From contig QNFE01000002.1 of the NCBI GenBank assembly GCA_003645455.1, forward strand, positions 1-64,000: a stretch of DNA of 64,000 nt. Reading direction: 5' to 3'. The notes under the pieces were generated by a model, which had not been told where the DNA came from, did no database searches, and saw nothing but the letters and a program-made list of their open reading frames with translations. Below, in pieces: positions 44,094 through 53,444 of the stretch. Origin of the DNA: Gammaproteobacteria bacterium (GTDB taxonomy: Bacteria; Pseudomonadota; Gammaproteobacteria; QNFE01). How positions within the stretch are numbered: position 1 is the stretch's first letter; each line of letters begins with the position of its first letter. The translations under genes were made by a program, and so were the position numbers.

Positions 44094-47054
44094 ATGGCTA
44101 TATTTCAAAAATCAGTTGTCAAGACTTATCTTAAAAAACAACAAGAGCAAAATCAGGCCTTGTTAGATAAGGCATATCAAAATTATAAATTAAATTATAA
44201 CCTGCAAAAACAAGCAACGATAAAAAATATGAAAGAGGAAGAATATCAAGATGGATTTTTAAATGATATCTTTGTCAATGTTTTAGGATATACTTTAAAA
44301 CCCAATCAAAACTATAATTTAGAGCGAGAGTATAAAAACCAAAACGATAACAAAAAATGCGATGGGGCAATTATCAAAGAGCAAAAAGCTATCGCTATTA
44401 TTGAACTTAAGTCCACCAAAACAATTGATTTAACGAATGTTACCGCCCAAGCTTTTAATTATAAAAACAATCAAGCTGGTTGCAAATATGTCATAACAAG
44501 TAATTTTCGCAAACTAAGATTTTATATTGATTATGCTGGCGAATATGAAGAATTTGATCTGTTTAATTTAACAGCGAATGATTTTGCTTTTTTTTATTTA
44601 ATCCTACACAAAGATAATATTTTTGCCGATTTACCACAAAAATTAAAAGACGACACCAAATTTCACGAAAAAGAAATATCAGACAAACTTTATCAAGACT
44701 ATTCAGGTTTTAAAAACAAAATATTTGACAACCTGCAAGCCAACAACAAAGATATTGATAAACTAACCCTCTTTAAAAAATCACAAAAACTTCTTGATAG
44801 ATTATTGTTTATTTTCTTTGCCGAGGATAGTGGGCTTCTGCCTGAAAATTTAATAAGAACTATAATTGAGAGATATGGAAATTTAAAAAAATTAGATGCT
44901 TATAAACCACTATATGATATTTTTAAACAATATTTTGTTTATCTAAATCTCGGAGATGAGAATTATCAAATCCCTGCCTATAATGGTGGCTTGTTTGCCC
45001 CAGATGAATTATTAGACAACTTAAAAATTGATGATGAAATTTTAAAACAAGATAGTTTAAAAATCACAGAATATGATTTTAGCTCTGATGTAGATGTCAA
45101 TATTTTGGGACATATTTTCGAACACTCTCTCACCGAGATCGAAAAAATGGAGCAGAATATAACAAGGGGGCATGCCCCCTTGCCAAATACGGTTTCAAAA
45201 CGCAAAAAAGATGGGGTTTTTTACACCCCTAAATACATAACTCAATATATCACAGATAATACCATAGGTTTGTTATGCACTGATAAAAAAGAACAGATGC
45301 AAATAAGTGATATTGAATTTGATGGTAGCCATACAGCAAAAAAGGGTTTAAATGCCAAGGGCAAAAAACTATATAACAAATTGGATGATTACAAAAAATG
45401 GCTATTTAATTTAAAAATATTAGACCCTGCCTGTGGATCAGGGGCATTTTTAAACCAAGCCTTGCAGTTTTTAATCACCGAGCATCAGAAAATTGATGAT
45501 TTAATAATTGAGCTTACCGATGATAGACTAAATTTACAAAATACTGACAAAGAAATTTTAGAAAATAATTTATATGGTGTTGATATAAATGAGGAGAGTG
45601 TCGAGATAGCAAAGTTATCTTTGTGGCTTAGAACCGCTAAAAAAGGACGCAAATTATCAAACCTCAATGATAATATTAAATGTGGCAATTCACTTATTGA
45701 TAAAGAAGGTTTAGGTTACAAAAATATCTTTAAATGGGAAGAAGAATTTCCTATCATTATGCAGTCAGGTGGTTTTGATGTAGTTATAGGAAACCCACCT
45801 TATGGAGCAAAATTAAGCAAAAAAACCCAAAAATATTTGCACGAAAAATATATAAAAGGTGGTGGTGAGTCAGTTATTTCATTTTTAAAATTATCGGATA
45901 TATTATTAAATAACAAAGGAATACAAGGTTTTATTATTCCAAAATCATTTATTTTTTCTTCAAACTATAAGTCAATCAGAGAATTTTTGAAAGACAATAT
46001 TTTTGAAATAGTTGATTGTAAAAAAGTTTGGAAAGAGGTAAAATTAGAGCAAGTAATTATATCTTATAGAAAAAATAAAAAAACAGAGTTTTATTACACT
46101 TCCGTTCTTGAATTAGAAGAGGTAAAAAAAGTAGGAAAAATAACAAAAAATACTTTTGAGACTTATGGATTCTTTTTAAATAACGTGAATAATGAAGAAT
46201 TAAATATTGCAAATAAATTGACAAAAAATAATTTATTTTTAGATGATATTTCAATAAATAGTCGTGGTGGCATTTTTCAAAAACATATAAAAAATGAAGG
46301 TGATTTTGAAGTTCTCGGCGGAGCAGAAATTCAGCGATATGAAATTGTAGGAATAAAAGGAAAAATTAAAAATGAAATTATTAAAAATGAAAAAAAAGCC
46401 ACCATAAAAGGAAATTCTGTCTTGGTGCAAAATATTGTGGCACACATTGAAAAGCCGAAGCCTCATATCAAAATAACTGCTTGTGTGCCTAATAATTTTG
46501 ATTATAAAATCGTAGACACAATCAATCAAATTACTGTAAATAAGAATTTTTCAAATAAATTTATCTGGATAGTTTTAAATTCTAAATTAATAAATTGGTA
46601 TTCTTATAGATTTATTTTTGCAAAAGCCATAAGAACAATGCACTTCGACAGTCCCGTTACTTCAAGACTGCCTGTTAAAAAAATTTCCATAAAAGCCCAA
46701 CAACCATTCATAAAAAAAGCAGATAAAATGCTGGTTTTAAATCAAGAAATGCAAGAAAAATCAAGCAAATTTATCAAAAGAATCGTGGCAAATTTTGCCA
46801 TAGATAAATTAACGAACAAACTGAAAACATTTTATGATTATGATTTTAAAACTTTTATTGACGAGTTAAAAAAGAAAAAAATTATTTTAAAGTTAGATGA
46901 ACAAGATGAATGGGAGGACTATTTTGATAACTACAAAAATCAGATAAATGCCCTGCAAAACCAAATCAGCCAAACTGATGATGAAATAGATAAACTTGTT
47001 TATAATCTGTATAATCTTACCGAGGATGAGATAAAAATTGTGGAAAATACATAA
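44094..47054 (+). CDS. one-piece restriction-modification protein (type IIG/Eco57I-like)
   Basis: 986 residues. N-terminal PD-(D/E)XK nuclease-like region (CDGAIIKEQKAIAIIELKST, about residues 87-105), then an N6-adenine methyltransferase: GVFYTPKYITQYI (about 373), AdoMet site ILDPACGSGAFL (about 443) and NPPYG (about 565), and a TaqI-like target-recognition C-terminus ending in coiled coil. Cleavage, methylation and specificity are in one chain. A 20-bp palindrome is inserted in frame at 45163. Target unknown. Confidence 0.87.
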   Translation: MAIFQKSVVKTYLKKQQEQNQALLDKAYQNYKLNYNLQKQATIKNMKEEEYQDGFLNDIFVNVLGYTLKPNQNYNLEREYKNQNDNKKCDGAIIKEQKAIAIIELKSTKTIDLTNVTAQAFNYKNNQAGCKYVITSNFRKLRFYIDYAGEYEEFDLFNLTANDFAFFYLILHKDNIFADLPQKLKDDTKFHEKEISDKLYQDYSGFKNKIFDNLQANNKDIDKLTLFKKSQKLLDRLLFIFFAEDSGLLPENLIRTIIERYGNLKKLDAYKPLYDIFKQYFVYLNLGDENYQIPAYNGGLFAPDELLDNLKIDDEILKQDSLKITEYDFSSDVDVNILGHIFEHSLTEIEKMEQNITRGHAPLPNTVSKRKKDGVFYTPKYITQYITDNTIGLLCTDKKEQMQISDIEFDGSHTAKKGLNAKGKKLYNKLDDYKKWLFNLKILDPACGSGAFLNQALQFLITEHQKIDDLIIELTDDRLNLQNTDKEILENNLYGVDINEESVEIAKLSLWLRTAKKGRKLSNLNDNIKCGNSLIDKEGLGYKNIFKWEEEFPIIMQSGGFDVVIGNPPYGAKLSKKTQKYLHEKYIKGGGESVISFLKLSDILLNNKGIQGFIIPKSFIFSSNYKSIREFLKDNIFEIVDCKKVWKEVKLEQVIISYRKNKKTEFYYTSVLELEEVKKVGKITKNTFETYGFFLNNVNNEELNIANKLTKNNLFLDDISINSRGGIFQKHIKNEGDFEVLGGAEIQRYEIVGIKGKIKNEIIKNEKKATIKGNSVLVQNIVAHIEKPKPHIKITACVPNNFDYKIVDTINQITVNKNFSNKFIWIVLNSKLINWYSYRFIFAKAIRTMHFDSPVTSRLPVKKISIKAQQPFIKKADKMLVLNQEMQEKSSKFIKRIVANFAIDKLTNKLKTFYDYDFKTFIDELKKKKIILKLDEQDEWEDYFDNYKNQINALQNQISQTDDEIDKLVYNLYNLTEDEIKIVENT
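45163..45182. repeat. 20-bp palindrome inside the restriction-modification gene
   Basis: CAAGGGGGCATGCCCCCTTG is fully self-complementary and encodes the in-frame residues TRGHAPLP just before the methyltransferase X/I motifs. Same family as the palindromes at 3657 and 9464. Confidence 0.7.
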
Positions 47055-47099
47055 CAACCATAACATCAATGCAAAATAATAATGAGGATTTAAAAAACT

Positions 47100-48062
47100 A
47101 TGGATAATTATATTACAACTGCTTGTCAGGTTATAAATAAAGAGGCAGAAGCATTAAAAAACCTATCAGCATCTCTTGATGAGAATTTTACGATCGCTTG
47201 TGATGTTATTCTAAAAACCACGAATCGAGTTATTGTGATGGGCATCGGCAAATCAGGACATATTGCTAACAAAATTGCCAGCACTATGGCAAGCACAGGC
47301 ACACCTGCATTTTTTATTCACCCTACCGAAGCGGGACACGGTGATTTAGGGATGATTAAAAAAGATGATGTTTTGTTGTTAATATCAAACTCAGGTGAGA
47401 CTGCTGAGATTTTAGAGCTAATCCCTGCTTTGAAAAAATTAGGCTGCAAAATGATAAGCATTACCAAAAATAAAACATCAACATTGGCAAAGAATTCTAA
47501 CTGTTCTTTGATTGTCGCTGTCAAAGATGAGGCTTGCCCTTTAAATCTTGCTCCGACATCAAGCACAACAGCAACTTTGGCGCTCGGAGATGCTCTCGCT
47601 GTGGCTTTATTAGAGAAAAAAAGATTTAATGCTGATGATTTTGCTCTGTCACACCCCGCAGGCTCATTGGGTAAAAAATTACTCTTAAAAGTATCTGATA
47701 TTATGCATATTCAAGATGAGATTCCAAAGGTGGATAAAAATGTAACTATTTCAGATGCAATTTTACAAATGAGCGCTAAATCATTAGGTTTTACCGCCAT
47801 AATTGACGAACAAAACAAAATTATAGGAATTTTTACAGACGGTGATTTAAGGCGAGTATTAAACCAAGACATAGATATAAAAACTTATAAAATAGCCGAT
47901 ATTCTGTCAAAGAGTTGCACGACTATAACATCAGATAAATTAGCAGTTGATGCTCTGCAACTGATGGAACAAAAATCTATCAATGGTTTGCTGGTAGCGG
48001 ACAATAAAAATAAACTTATCGGTGCTTTGAATATGCACGATATTTTAAAAGCTGGAATATAA
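47100..48062 (+). CDS. kdsD: arabinose-5-phosphate isomerase KdsD
   Basis: 320 residues. A SIS domain (GIGKSGHIANKIASTMASTGTPAFFIHPTEAGHGDLG) followed by two CBS domains. Converts ribulose-5-P to arabinose-5-P, the first step to Kdo for lipopolysaccharide. Its kdsC partner follows, but with a MITE between the two genes. Confidence 0.95.
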   Translation: MDNYITTACQVINKEAEALKNLSASLDENFTIACDVILKTTNRVIVMGIGKSGHIANKIASTMASTGTPAFFIHPTEAGHGDLGMIKKDDVLLLISNSGETAEILELIPALKKLGCKMISITKNKTSTLAKNSNCSLIVAVKDEACPLNLAPTSSTTATLALGDALAVALLEKKRFNADDFALSHPAGSLGKKLLLKVSDIMHIQDEIPKVDKNVTISDAILQMSAKSLGFTAIIDEQNKIIGIFTDGDLRRVLNQDIDIKTYKIADILSKSCTTITSDKLAVDALQLMEQKSINGLLVADNKNKLIGALNMHDILKAGI

Positions 48063-48063
48063 T

Positions 48064-48223
48064 GAGATCTTTGCATAAATCAAGCACAATTTATAAAACA
48101 CATAAAATGCACCTTTTCACAGCAAAAATTCGTCAAAGGGAATTACCATATTCCTCATTTTTGCTATGAAAAGGCACTATTTTTTGTATTCTCTAAACAG
48201 CACTTAATTTATGCAAAGGTCTC
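48064..48223. mobile_element. GAGACC-family MITE (160 bp) between kdsD and kdsC, no duplication seen
   Basis: Left end GAGATCTTTGCATAAATCAA, right end TTAATTTATGCAAAGGTCTC. Flanks are ATAAT and AAGCA, so the 5-bp duplication is missing; the insertion may be old or rearranged. Interior is inverted relative to the 38534 copy. The right end supplies AAAGG before the kdsC ATG. Confidence 0.85.
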
Positions 48224-48228
48224 AAGCA

Positions 48229-48759
48229 ATGAAAATAGATAAAAATTATCATAAAATAAAAAAAATAAAATGCCTGTTGTTAGATGTTGATGGAGTCTTA
48301 ACTGATTCAAAATTATATCTGGATAATAATGGTGTTGAGTCCAAAACTTTTAATTCCAAAGATGGTTTAGGACTTCGGATGTTACAAGATAGTGGGATTG
48401 AAGTAGGAGTCATTACCGCAAGGAATTCAAAAATTGTGCAACATAGGGCAGATGAATTGGGTTTTAAATATGTTTATCAAGACCGCAAACAAAAACTACC
48501 TGCCTTTGAAGAGTTTCTATCTGATTCTGGTTTAAAACCAGATGAGATAACTTATGTCGGTGATGATTTGATTGATTTACCGATTTTATCAAGAGTGGGT
48601 TTTGCTGTTGCCGTAGCAGATAGCCATAAAATTGTCCTCAAAATGGCAGATTACATCACAACTTTAAATGGCGGTTGTGGGGCAGTGCGCGAGGTGTGTG
48701 AAAAAATTATGCTAACTCAAAATACTTTTGCCGAACAACTATCAAAATTTAACCTATGA
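48229..48759 (+). CDS. kdsC: 3-deoxy-D-manno-octulosonate 8-phosphate phosphatase
   Basis: 176 residues, HAD family. LLLDVDGVLTDSKLYL is the catalytic Asp motif, GVITARNSKIV and YVGDDLIDLPIL complete the set. Removes phosphate from Kdo-8-P. The track start at 48211 (MQRSQ) is read from the repeat; ATG 48229 gives the family length. ATGA overlap with purC. Confidence 0.93.
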   Translation: MKIDKNYHKIKKIKCLLLDVDGVLTDSKLYLDNNGVESKTFNSKDGLGLRMLQDSGIEVGVITARNSKIVQHRADELGFKYVYQDRKQKLPAFEEFLSDSGLKPDEITYVGDDLIDLPILSRVGFAVAVADSHKIVLKMADYITTLNGGCGAVREVCEKIMLTQNTFAEQLSKFNL

Positions 48760-49640
48760 GAGATGACACCCAGATTATAAAAAGCCTGCCCCTTATTCAA
48801 CAAGGCAAGGTGCGAGATATTTATCAAATTGATGATGATAATTTATTGATGATAACCTCTGATAGAATCTCCGCTTTTGATGTTGTCCTGCCAACACCAC
48901 TACCTAATAAAGGCAGGATTTTAACTTCTATTGCAAAATTTTGGATGAATAAATTCGCTGATATTGTCCCAAACCATTTAAATCCAAGCTTATCATTAAA
49001 AAAAATATTAACCGACAAAAAAGAATATGAATATGCCAATGGTCGGGCAATGATAGTTAAAAAATTAAAACCTTTAAAGATTGAGGCAATTGTTCGCGGA
49101 TATATTATAGGCTCAGGCTGGGAAGATTATCAAAAAACAGGAAAAGTCTGCGGGATTGAATTGCAAAAAAATCTAAAATTAGCCCAAAAATTAGAAAAAA
49201 ATATTTTTACCCCATCAACGAAAGCTGATATCGGCGACCATGATCAAAATATATCTTATCAAAAAGCACAAGAGATAATAGGGGCAGACCTTGCAAAAAA
49301 AGTCCGTGATATTTCTTTAAAACTATACCAAAAGGCAGCCGACTATGCCGATAAAAAAGGTATAACAATAGCCGATACGAAGTTTGAATTCGGTGAGGAT
49401 GAAAATAATAATTTATATCTAATTGATGAGGTTTTAACCCCAGATAGCTCACGATTTTGGGATAAAAATTCTTATCAAATTGGTATATCACCGAAAAGTT
49501 TTGACAAACAATTTATCCGTGATTATCTCTTAAAAATAAAATGGAACAAAACCGCTCCTGCCCCTGAATTACCAACAGATATAGTCAAAAAAACCACGGA
49601 TAAGTATAAAAGTGCATTGGATAAAATAACCGGCACTTGA
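48756..49640 (+). CDS. purC: phosphoribosylaminoimidazole-succinocarboxamide synthase
   Basis: 294 residues, the longer (yeast-like) SAICAR synthetase form. GKVRDIYQIDDDNLLMITSDRISAFDVVL, VRGYIIGSGWEDYQKTGKVCG and LIDEVLTPDSSRFW are diagnostic. Joins aspartate to CAIR in purine synthesis. Four-base overlap with kdsC. Confidence 0.94.
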   Translation: MRDDTQIIKSLPLIQQGKVRDIYQIDDDNLLMITSDRISAFDVVLPTPLPNKGRILTSIAKFWMNKFADIVPNHLNPSLSLKKILTDKKEYEYANGRAMIVKKLKPLKIEAIVRGYIIGSGWEDYQKTGKVCGIELQKNLKLAQKLEKNIFTPSTKADIGDHDQNISYQKAQEIIGADLAKKVRDISLKLYQKAADYADKKGITIADTKFEFGEDENNNLYLIDEVLTPDSSRFWDKNSYQIGISPKSFDKQFIRDYLLKIKWNKTAPAPELPTDIVKKTTDKYKSALDKITGT

Positions 49641-49664
49641 CTTTGTGCAAAAGTTTTAAATCGC

Positions 49665-51308
49665 TTACCTGTTTATCTTTATGCTTTGATAAAGTGCTTT
49701 GTAATATAATTGTTGCATCTTTTTATCAATATCTGTATTTTTAGGTTTCTGTGTCAATATATCATATACGATATGAGGAAGCTCATAGTGTTTACTGCCT
49801 GAAATATTTATAGGTGTTGTGCCATCCATCAAGATTGCAACATTTATAAATTTATTATATTTGTATTTAATTGTATTGCTTAATATCGGCGGTATATGGT
49901 CGCTGGCAATCAGAATAATTGCATTAGAATCTATTGATAAAATAGATTTTATATACTGCGATAAAGCATAGGTTCTATAATAAAATTGATTACTTATGTT
50001 TGTTGTATTGCTGTTCTTATGATTACTAATTTTAATAATATCTGGCCTTTTTTGTTTGTTTCTGTGATAAGGCATATGTCCGTAAATACCTAAAACATAG
50101 TTAAAAAGTGGTTGGGAGCCGGTAGATAAATGTTTTTTGATTTTTTTAAGATTAAGTTTAAATAAATCTCCGTCAAATACATATATATCTCCTGTATTTT
50201 TATTAAAATTTTTATCATCCTGCAAAAATAAAACCTCATCAAAACCTAAACTTTTATAGGCTACTCTTGAATTAAAATAAGTGGGGGTAGCCCCGATAAT
50301 TGCCATGCTTTTGTAATTATTTTTATTAAGATTATCAATAAAAGATTTAATTAATCCACCTTTCATCACATTAAACTCAATTGATTGAATTTTTGATAAT
50401 GCTTTGATTCCTGTTAAAATTTCAAACTCAGCTTGTGCCGTATCACCGCCATATACAGGAGATATTACTTGCGAAAATTCTTTATTTATAAGGTATGGAT
50501 ATAACTTTGGATTTAGCGGATTTTTATTAAATTTTATATCAGTTAAATAATTAGGATTGATAAAACTCTCCATAACAACAAAATATATATTTCTATTTTT
50601 TTTGATTGGGTTTTTGTAGAGGGCATCAATAATATTGATTTTATTATTTTGTTGGTTTTGCAGTTTTGATAGATTTGTTTTCTCTAATAATGATAACTGA
50701 ACAAAACTAAATAACCTGCCATTTTTTATTATGGTTGCTTTATCTGCATGAGGGGCAATTATAAATATTTGATCTAATTTTTTATATCCAAAATCAGTTC
50801 TAATTATCAATACAAAAACAATTAAAGATAAGAATCTTACAAGGATTGAAACATAAAAATATTTTAAATTATCAGCTTTTTTAAATTTTAACAATAAAAA
50901 CAATATCAATGACAATAAAATTAAGATTGATACAATGATGATAAAAAACAATAGTGGAGAAAAATTTAAAATACCATTTATATTGTTAAAATCAGATATT
51001 CTTGGCGATCTTGATAAAAAATTATAAAAAATTTCAACAGATAGGTATAAAAATAGGGTGGGAATAATGGGGATTATATATTTGATATATTTGTTTGTTA
51101 TTTTATGAAAATATAATAAACTTATCAAATACAGACTAAAAGGTAATTCAAAAACATATACTGCAAAAGTTGAGCCTGTTTTTAAATCACTCCAAAATTG
51201 AGAAATTCCATTATAAAACAACAAAACTAACGACACGAACAATAAAAATTTTAAGTAGCCATTAAATACTTTTAAGGGTTTTATTTTTTTTATGTTTTTG
51301 TTCTGCAT
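49665..51308 (-). CDS. membrane-bound sulfatase-fold transferase (LTA-synthase/phosphoethanolamine-transferase-like)
   Basis: 547 residues. Five N-terminal membrane helices are followed by an extracytoplasmic alkaline-phosphatase-type domain: IYFVVMESFINPNY, SPVYGGDTAQAEFEILTG (conserved Thr nucleophile candidate), GIYGHMPYHR and LIASDHIPP. Such enzymes transfer head groups (for example glycerol-P or phosphoethanolamine) to surface glycans. Precise reaction unknown. Same strand as the two glycosyltransferases. Confidence 0.72.
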   Translation of the reverse strand: MQNKNIKKIKPLKVFNGYLKFLLFVSLVLLFYNGISQFWSDLKTGSTFAVYVFELPFSLYLISLLYFHKITNKYIKYIIPIIPTLFLYLSVEIFYNFLSRSPRISDFNNINGILNFSPLLFFIIIVSILILLSLILFLLLKFKKADNLKYFYVSILVRFLSLIVFVLIIRTDFGYKKLDQIFIIAPHADKATIIKNGRLFSFVQLSLLEKTNLSKLQNQQNNKINIIDALYKNPIKKNRNIYFVVMESFINPNYLTDIKFNKNPLNPKLYPYLINKEFSQVISPVYGGDTAQAEFEILTGIKALSKIQSIEFNVMKGGLIKSFIDNLNKNNYKSMAIIGATPTYFNSRVAYKSLGFDEVLFLQDDKNFNKNTGDIYVFDGDLFKLNLKKIKKHLSTGSQPLFNYVLGIYGHMPYHRNKQKRPDIIKISNHKNSNTTNISNQFYYRTYALSQYIKSILSIDSNAIILIASDHIPPILSNTIKYKYNKFINVAILMDGTTPINISGSKHYELPHIVYDILTQKPKNTDIDKKMQQLYYKALYQSIKINR

Positions 51309-51327
51309 ATCAGAATACGATGCCTCA

Positions 51328-52500
51328 TTATTTTAACTGTAAAAATTGTTGGGATATTGCTGTGGCATCAAAACGATTAAACCAGTGTGTTTTTATTTTT
51401 ATCGGATTTTTGAGTGCATAGTTTATTTTGTCTGCTAAGTCTTGAGGGTTGTTTTTGGCTATCAGTTTTGCCTGCTCTTCTATTAAAATGTCTCTTATTC
51501 CACCAGGGCAATCTACTGCCACAACTGGTGTGCCACAAGCCAAGGATTCTACATTAACAAAACCAAAACCCTCATGCACCGAACTTAAAACAAAAAGTTT
51601 GGCAGCTCTCATCCAAGGATAGGGATTTTGTTTTTCTCCGACAAAAAAAACTTTTTTATCAATTTTTAACTCTTTGGCAAGTTGCTGTAATTTTTTTAAA
51701 GTTGCCCCATTGTCTCTGTCTGCTCCTACAATAATTAACGATTCTTTTATATTAGCAATCTTATAAGCCTCTAATAATAAGGGTTGATTTTTTTGATAGG
51801 TTAGTCTGCCAACCTGAACTATATAATCCTTGACTGGAATAGATATTTTTTCTTTTGAAAGCTTAATAATTTTCTCAATGGGACATGGATTTGGGATAAT
51901 TGTCAATGATTTAGCTTTTAAGCCATATTTTTGGAGTTTTTCTTGCATACTTTTTTTGGTGCCACTTGAATTTGCTACAATATTTTTATTAGAAAATCTT
52001 AATTTTGTATAAAATTTATCAAGAAAATTGTGTTGTGGTTTATTAAAAGGCGAGACTATCATAAGATATAACCGCTTATCATTGTAATTCCATACGTGCT
52101 CAAAAGAGCCTTGTCCTACCATAATAATTTTATCAAATTTATTATATTTTTGTTCTAATTTTCTTATTTTCCATCTTAACATCAAGCCACCATATGCTCC
52201 CGAGAAAACAAAAGATGATTTTGGTAATATTGACCGAAGGATTATTTTGGTAATTATTTGGTATATCAATCCTATCCCAGTCAAAGCAAATATTTTTTCA
52301 TAATTAAAATAATGTAAATGTAATTTTTTATTTATTGTTAGTTCAATTTTTGGTTTAAAATGCAAGAGGTGGACTTCAATGTTTTGCTCTATCCAAGCAT
52401 CTACCAGATTTAAGGCATGAATTTCCAAACCTCCCATTTTCAAATTACGAATAATTATTAAAACATTTTTTTTGTTAGGGTTACTTTGTTGTCTTTTCAT
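51328..52500 (-). CDS. GT4-family glycosyltransferase
   Basis: 390 residues, GT-B fold. N-terminal LKMGGLEIHALNLVDAW, the QVGRLTYQKNQPLLLEAY donor-domain start and SSVHEGFGFVNVESLACGTPVVAVDCPGGI (E-x7-E type) are typical of GT4. Retaining enzyme using a nucleotide sugar; acceptor unknown, likely surface polysaccharide. 20-bp overlap with the GT2 gene. Confidence 0.85.
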   Translation of the reverse strand: MKRQQSNPNKKNVLIIIRNLKMGGLEIHALNLVDAWIEQNIEVHLLHFKPKIELTINKKLHLHYFNYEKIFALTGIGLIYQIITKIILRSILPKSSFVFSGAYGGLMLRWKIRKLEQKYNKFDKIIMVGQGSFEHVWNYNDKRLYLMIVSPFNKPQHNFLDKFYTKLRFSNKNIVANSSGTKKSMQEKLQKYGLKAKSLTIIPNPCPIEKIIKLSKEKISIPVKDYIVQVGRLTYQKNQPLLLEAYKIANIKESLIIVGADRDNGATLKKLQQLAKELKIDKKVFFVGEKQNPYPWMRAAKLFVLSSVHEGFGFVNVESLACGTPVVAVDCPGGIRDILIEEQAKLIAKNNPQDLADKINYALKNPIKIKTHWFNRFDATAISQQFLQLK

Positions 52501-53242
52501 TTTCTTGTAATTCTAATAATTTAATATATTTCATATAAACATGAAAAACTGTTGTTATTGTAACAGTCGCTCCATCTAAGCCTTGAAAAATGCCACCTTT
52601 GAATATATATTTTCGTAAAAAAGCTACTATGGAGTGAATAATTGGAGTTGCTTTGGAGGCTCTAACTCCTTTTTGTTGCATAGCCCAAGCATCTCTGGTG
52701 CTAAGAGTGTTTATTCTTTCTATCCAGTTTTGATAACTAAGATAAGTATAATGAATTATATGAGAGTTAAGTTTTTTTACTCTATCCGCTTGCACAAAAG
52801 AGTGAGATTTCTTGTCAGAGTATTGGCAGGTTTTCTTGTTATATAAACGGATTACATTATCAGGATAAAAACCCGCAGCTTTTATCCATTTTTTACCAAC
52901 AAAATTTTTACGAGCAAAAGAGTAAGCATCGTATTCATTTTTTATCAAATCAATATTTTGAATTTCAGCCACCATATCTTGATCTAATCGCTCATCGGCA
53001 TCAATACTTAAAATCCAGTTATTTTTTGCATATTGAACACCAAACTGTTTTTGCGGACCATCGCCCTGATATTTTTGGACATATACTTTTGCCCCCATAG
53101 ATTTTGCAATTTTAACCGTATCATCAGTGCTTTTAGAATCTACCACAATAACCTCATCGCATATCTTTACAACCGATTCTATGCAATTTTTTATATTATA
53201 CTCTTCGTTCAAAGTTATAATTGTAACGGTAATTTTATTCAT
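52481..53242 (-). CDS. GT2-family glycosyltransferase (WaaE/KdtX-like)
   Basis: 253 residues from ATG 53242. GT-A fold with ITLNEEYNIKNCIESV, VVDSKSTDDTV, LSIDADERL (DxD) and the C-terminal RKYIFKGGIFQGLDGATVTI segment, resembling WaaE/KdtX LPS-core glucosyltransferases. The track start at 53275 adds residues not typical of the family. Fits the neighbouring kds genes and GT4 in surface-glycan assembly. Confidence 0.85.
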   Translation of the reverse strand: MNKITVTIITLNEEYNIKNCIESVVKICDEVIVVDSKSTDDTVKIAKSMGAKVYVQKYQGDGPQKQFGVQYAKNNWILSIDADERLDQDMVAEIQNIDLIKNEYDAYSFARKNFVGKKWIKAAGFYPDNVIRLYNKKTCQYSDKKSHSFVQADRVKKLNSHIIHYTYLSYQNWIERINTLSTRDAWAMQQKGVRASKATPIIHSIVAFLRKYIFKGGIFQGLDGATVTITTVFHVYMKYIKLLELQENEKTTK

Positions 53243-53286
53243 TTTTATTTTTGTTAAAAAAGATAACACAGGCACTAATTTTCATG

Positions 53287-53444
53287 GAGACCTTTGCATA
53301 AATCAAGTGCGATTTAGAGCAATAGAAAATAGTGCATATTTTATTAAAAAAAGAGGTGCATAGCCTGCTATTTGACGAATTTTTTAATATAATAGGTGCA
53401 TTTTATTGTTGGTATAAGTTGTGCTTGCTCTATGCAAAGGTCTC
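53287..53444. mobile_element. GAGACC-family MITE (158 bp), 4/5 flanking match
   Basis: GAGACCTTTGCATAAATCAA and inverse, flanks TCATG and TCATC. Same interior subtype as 33106. It overlaps the 3' end of the DUF4143-type ATPase gene. Confidence 0.88.
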
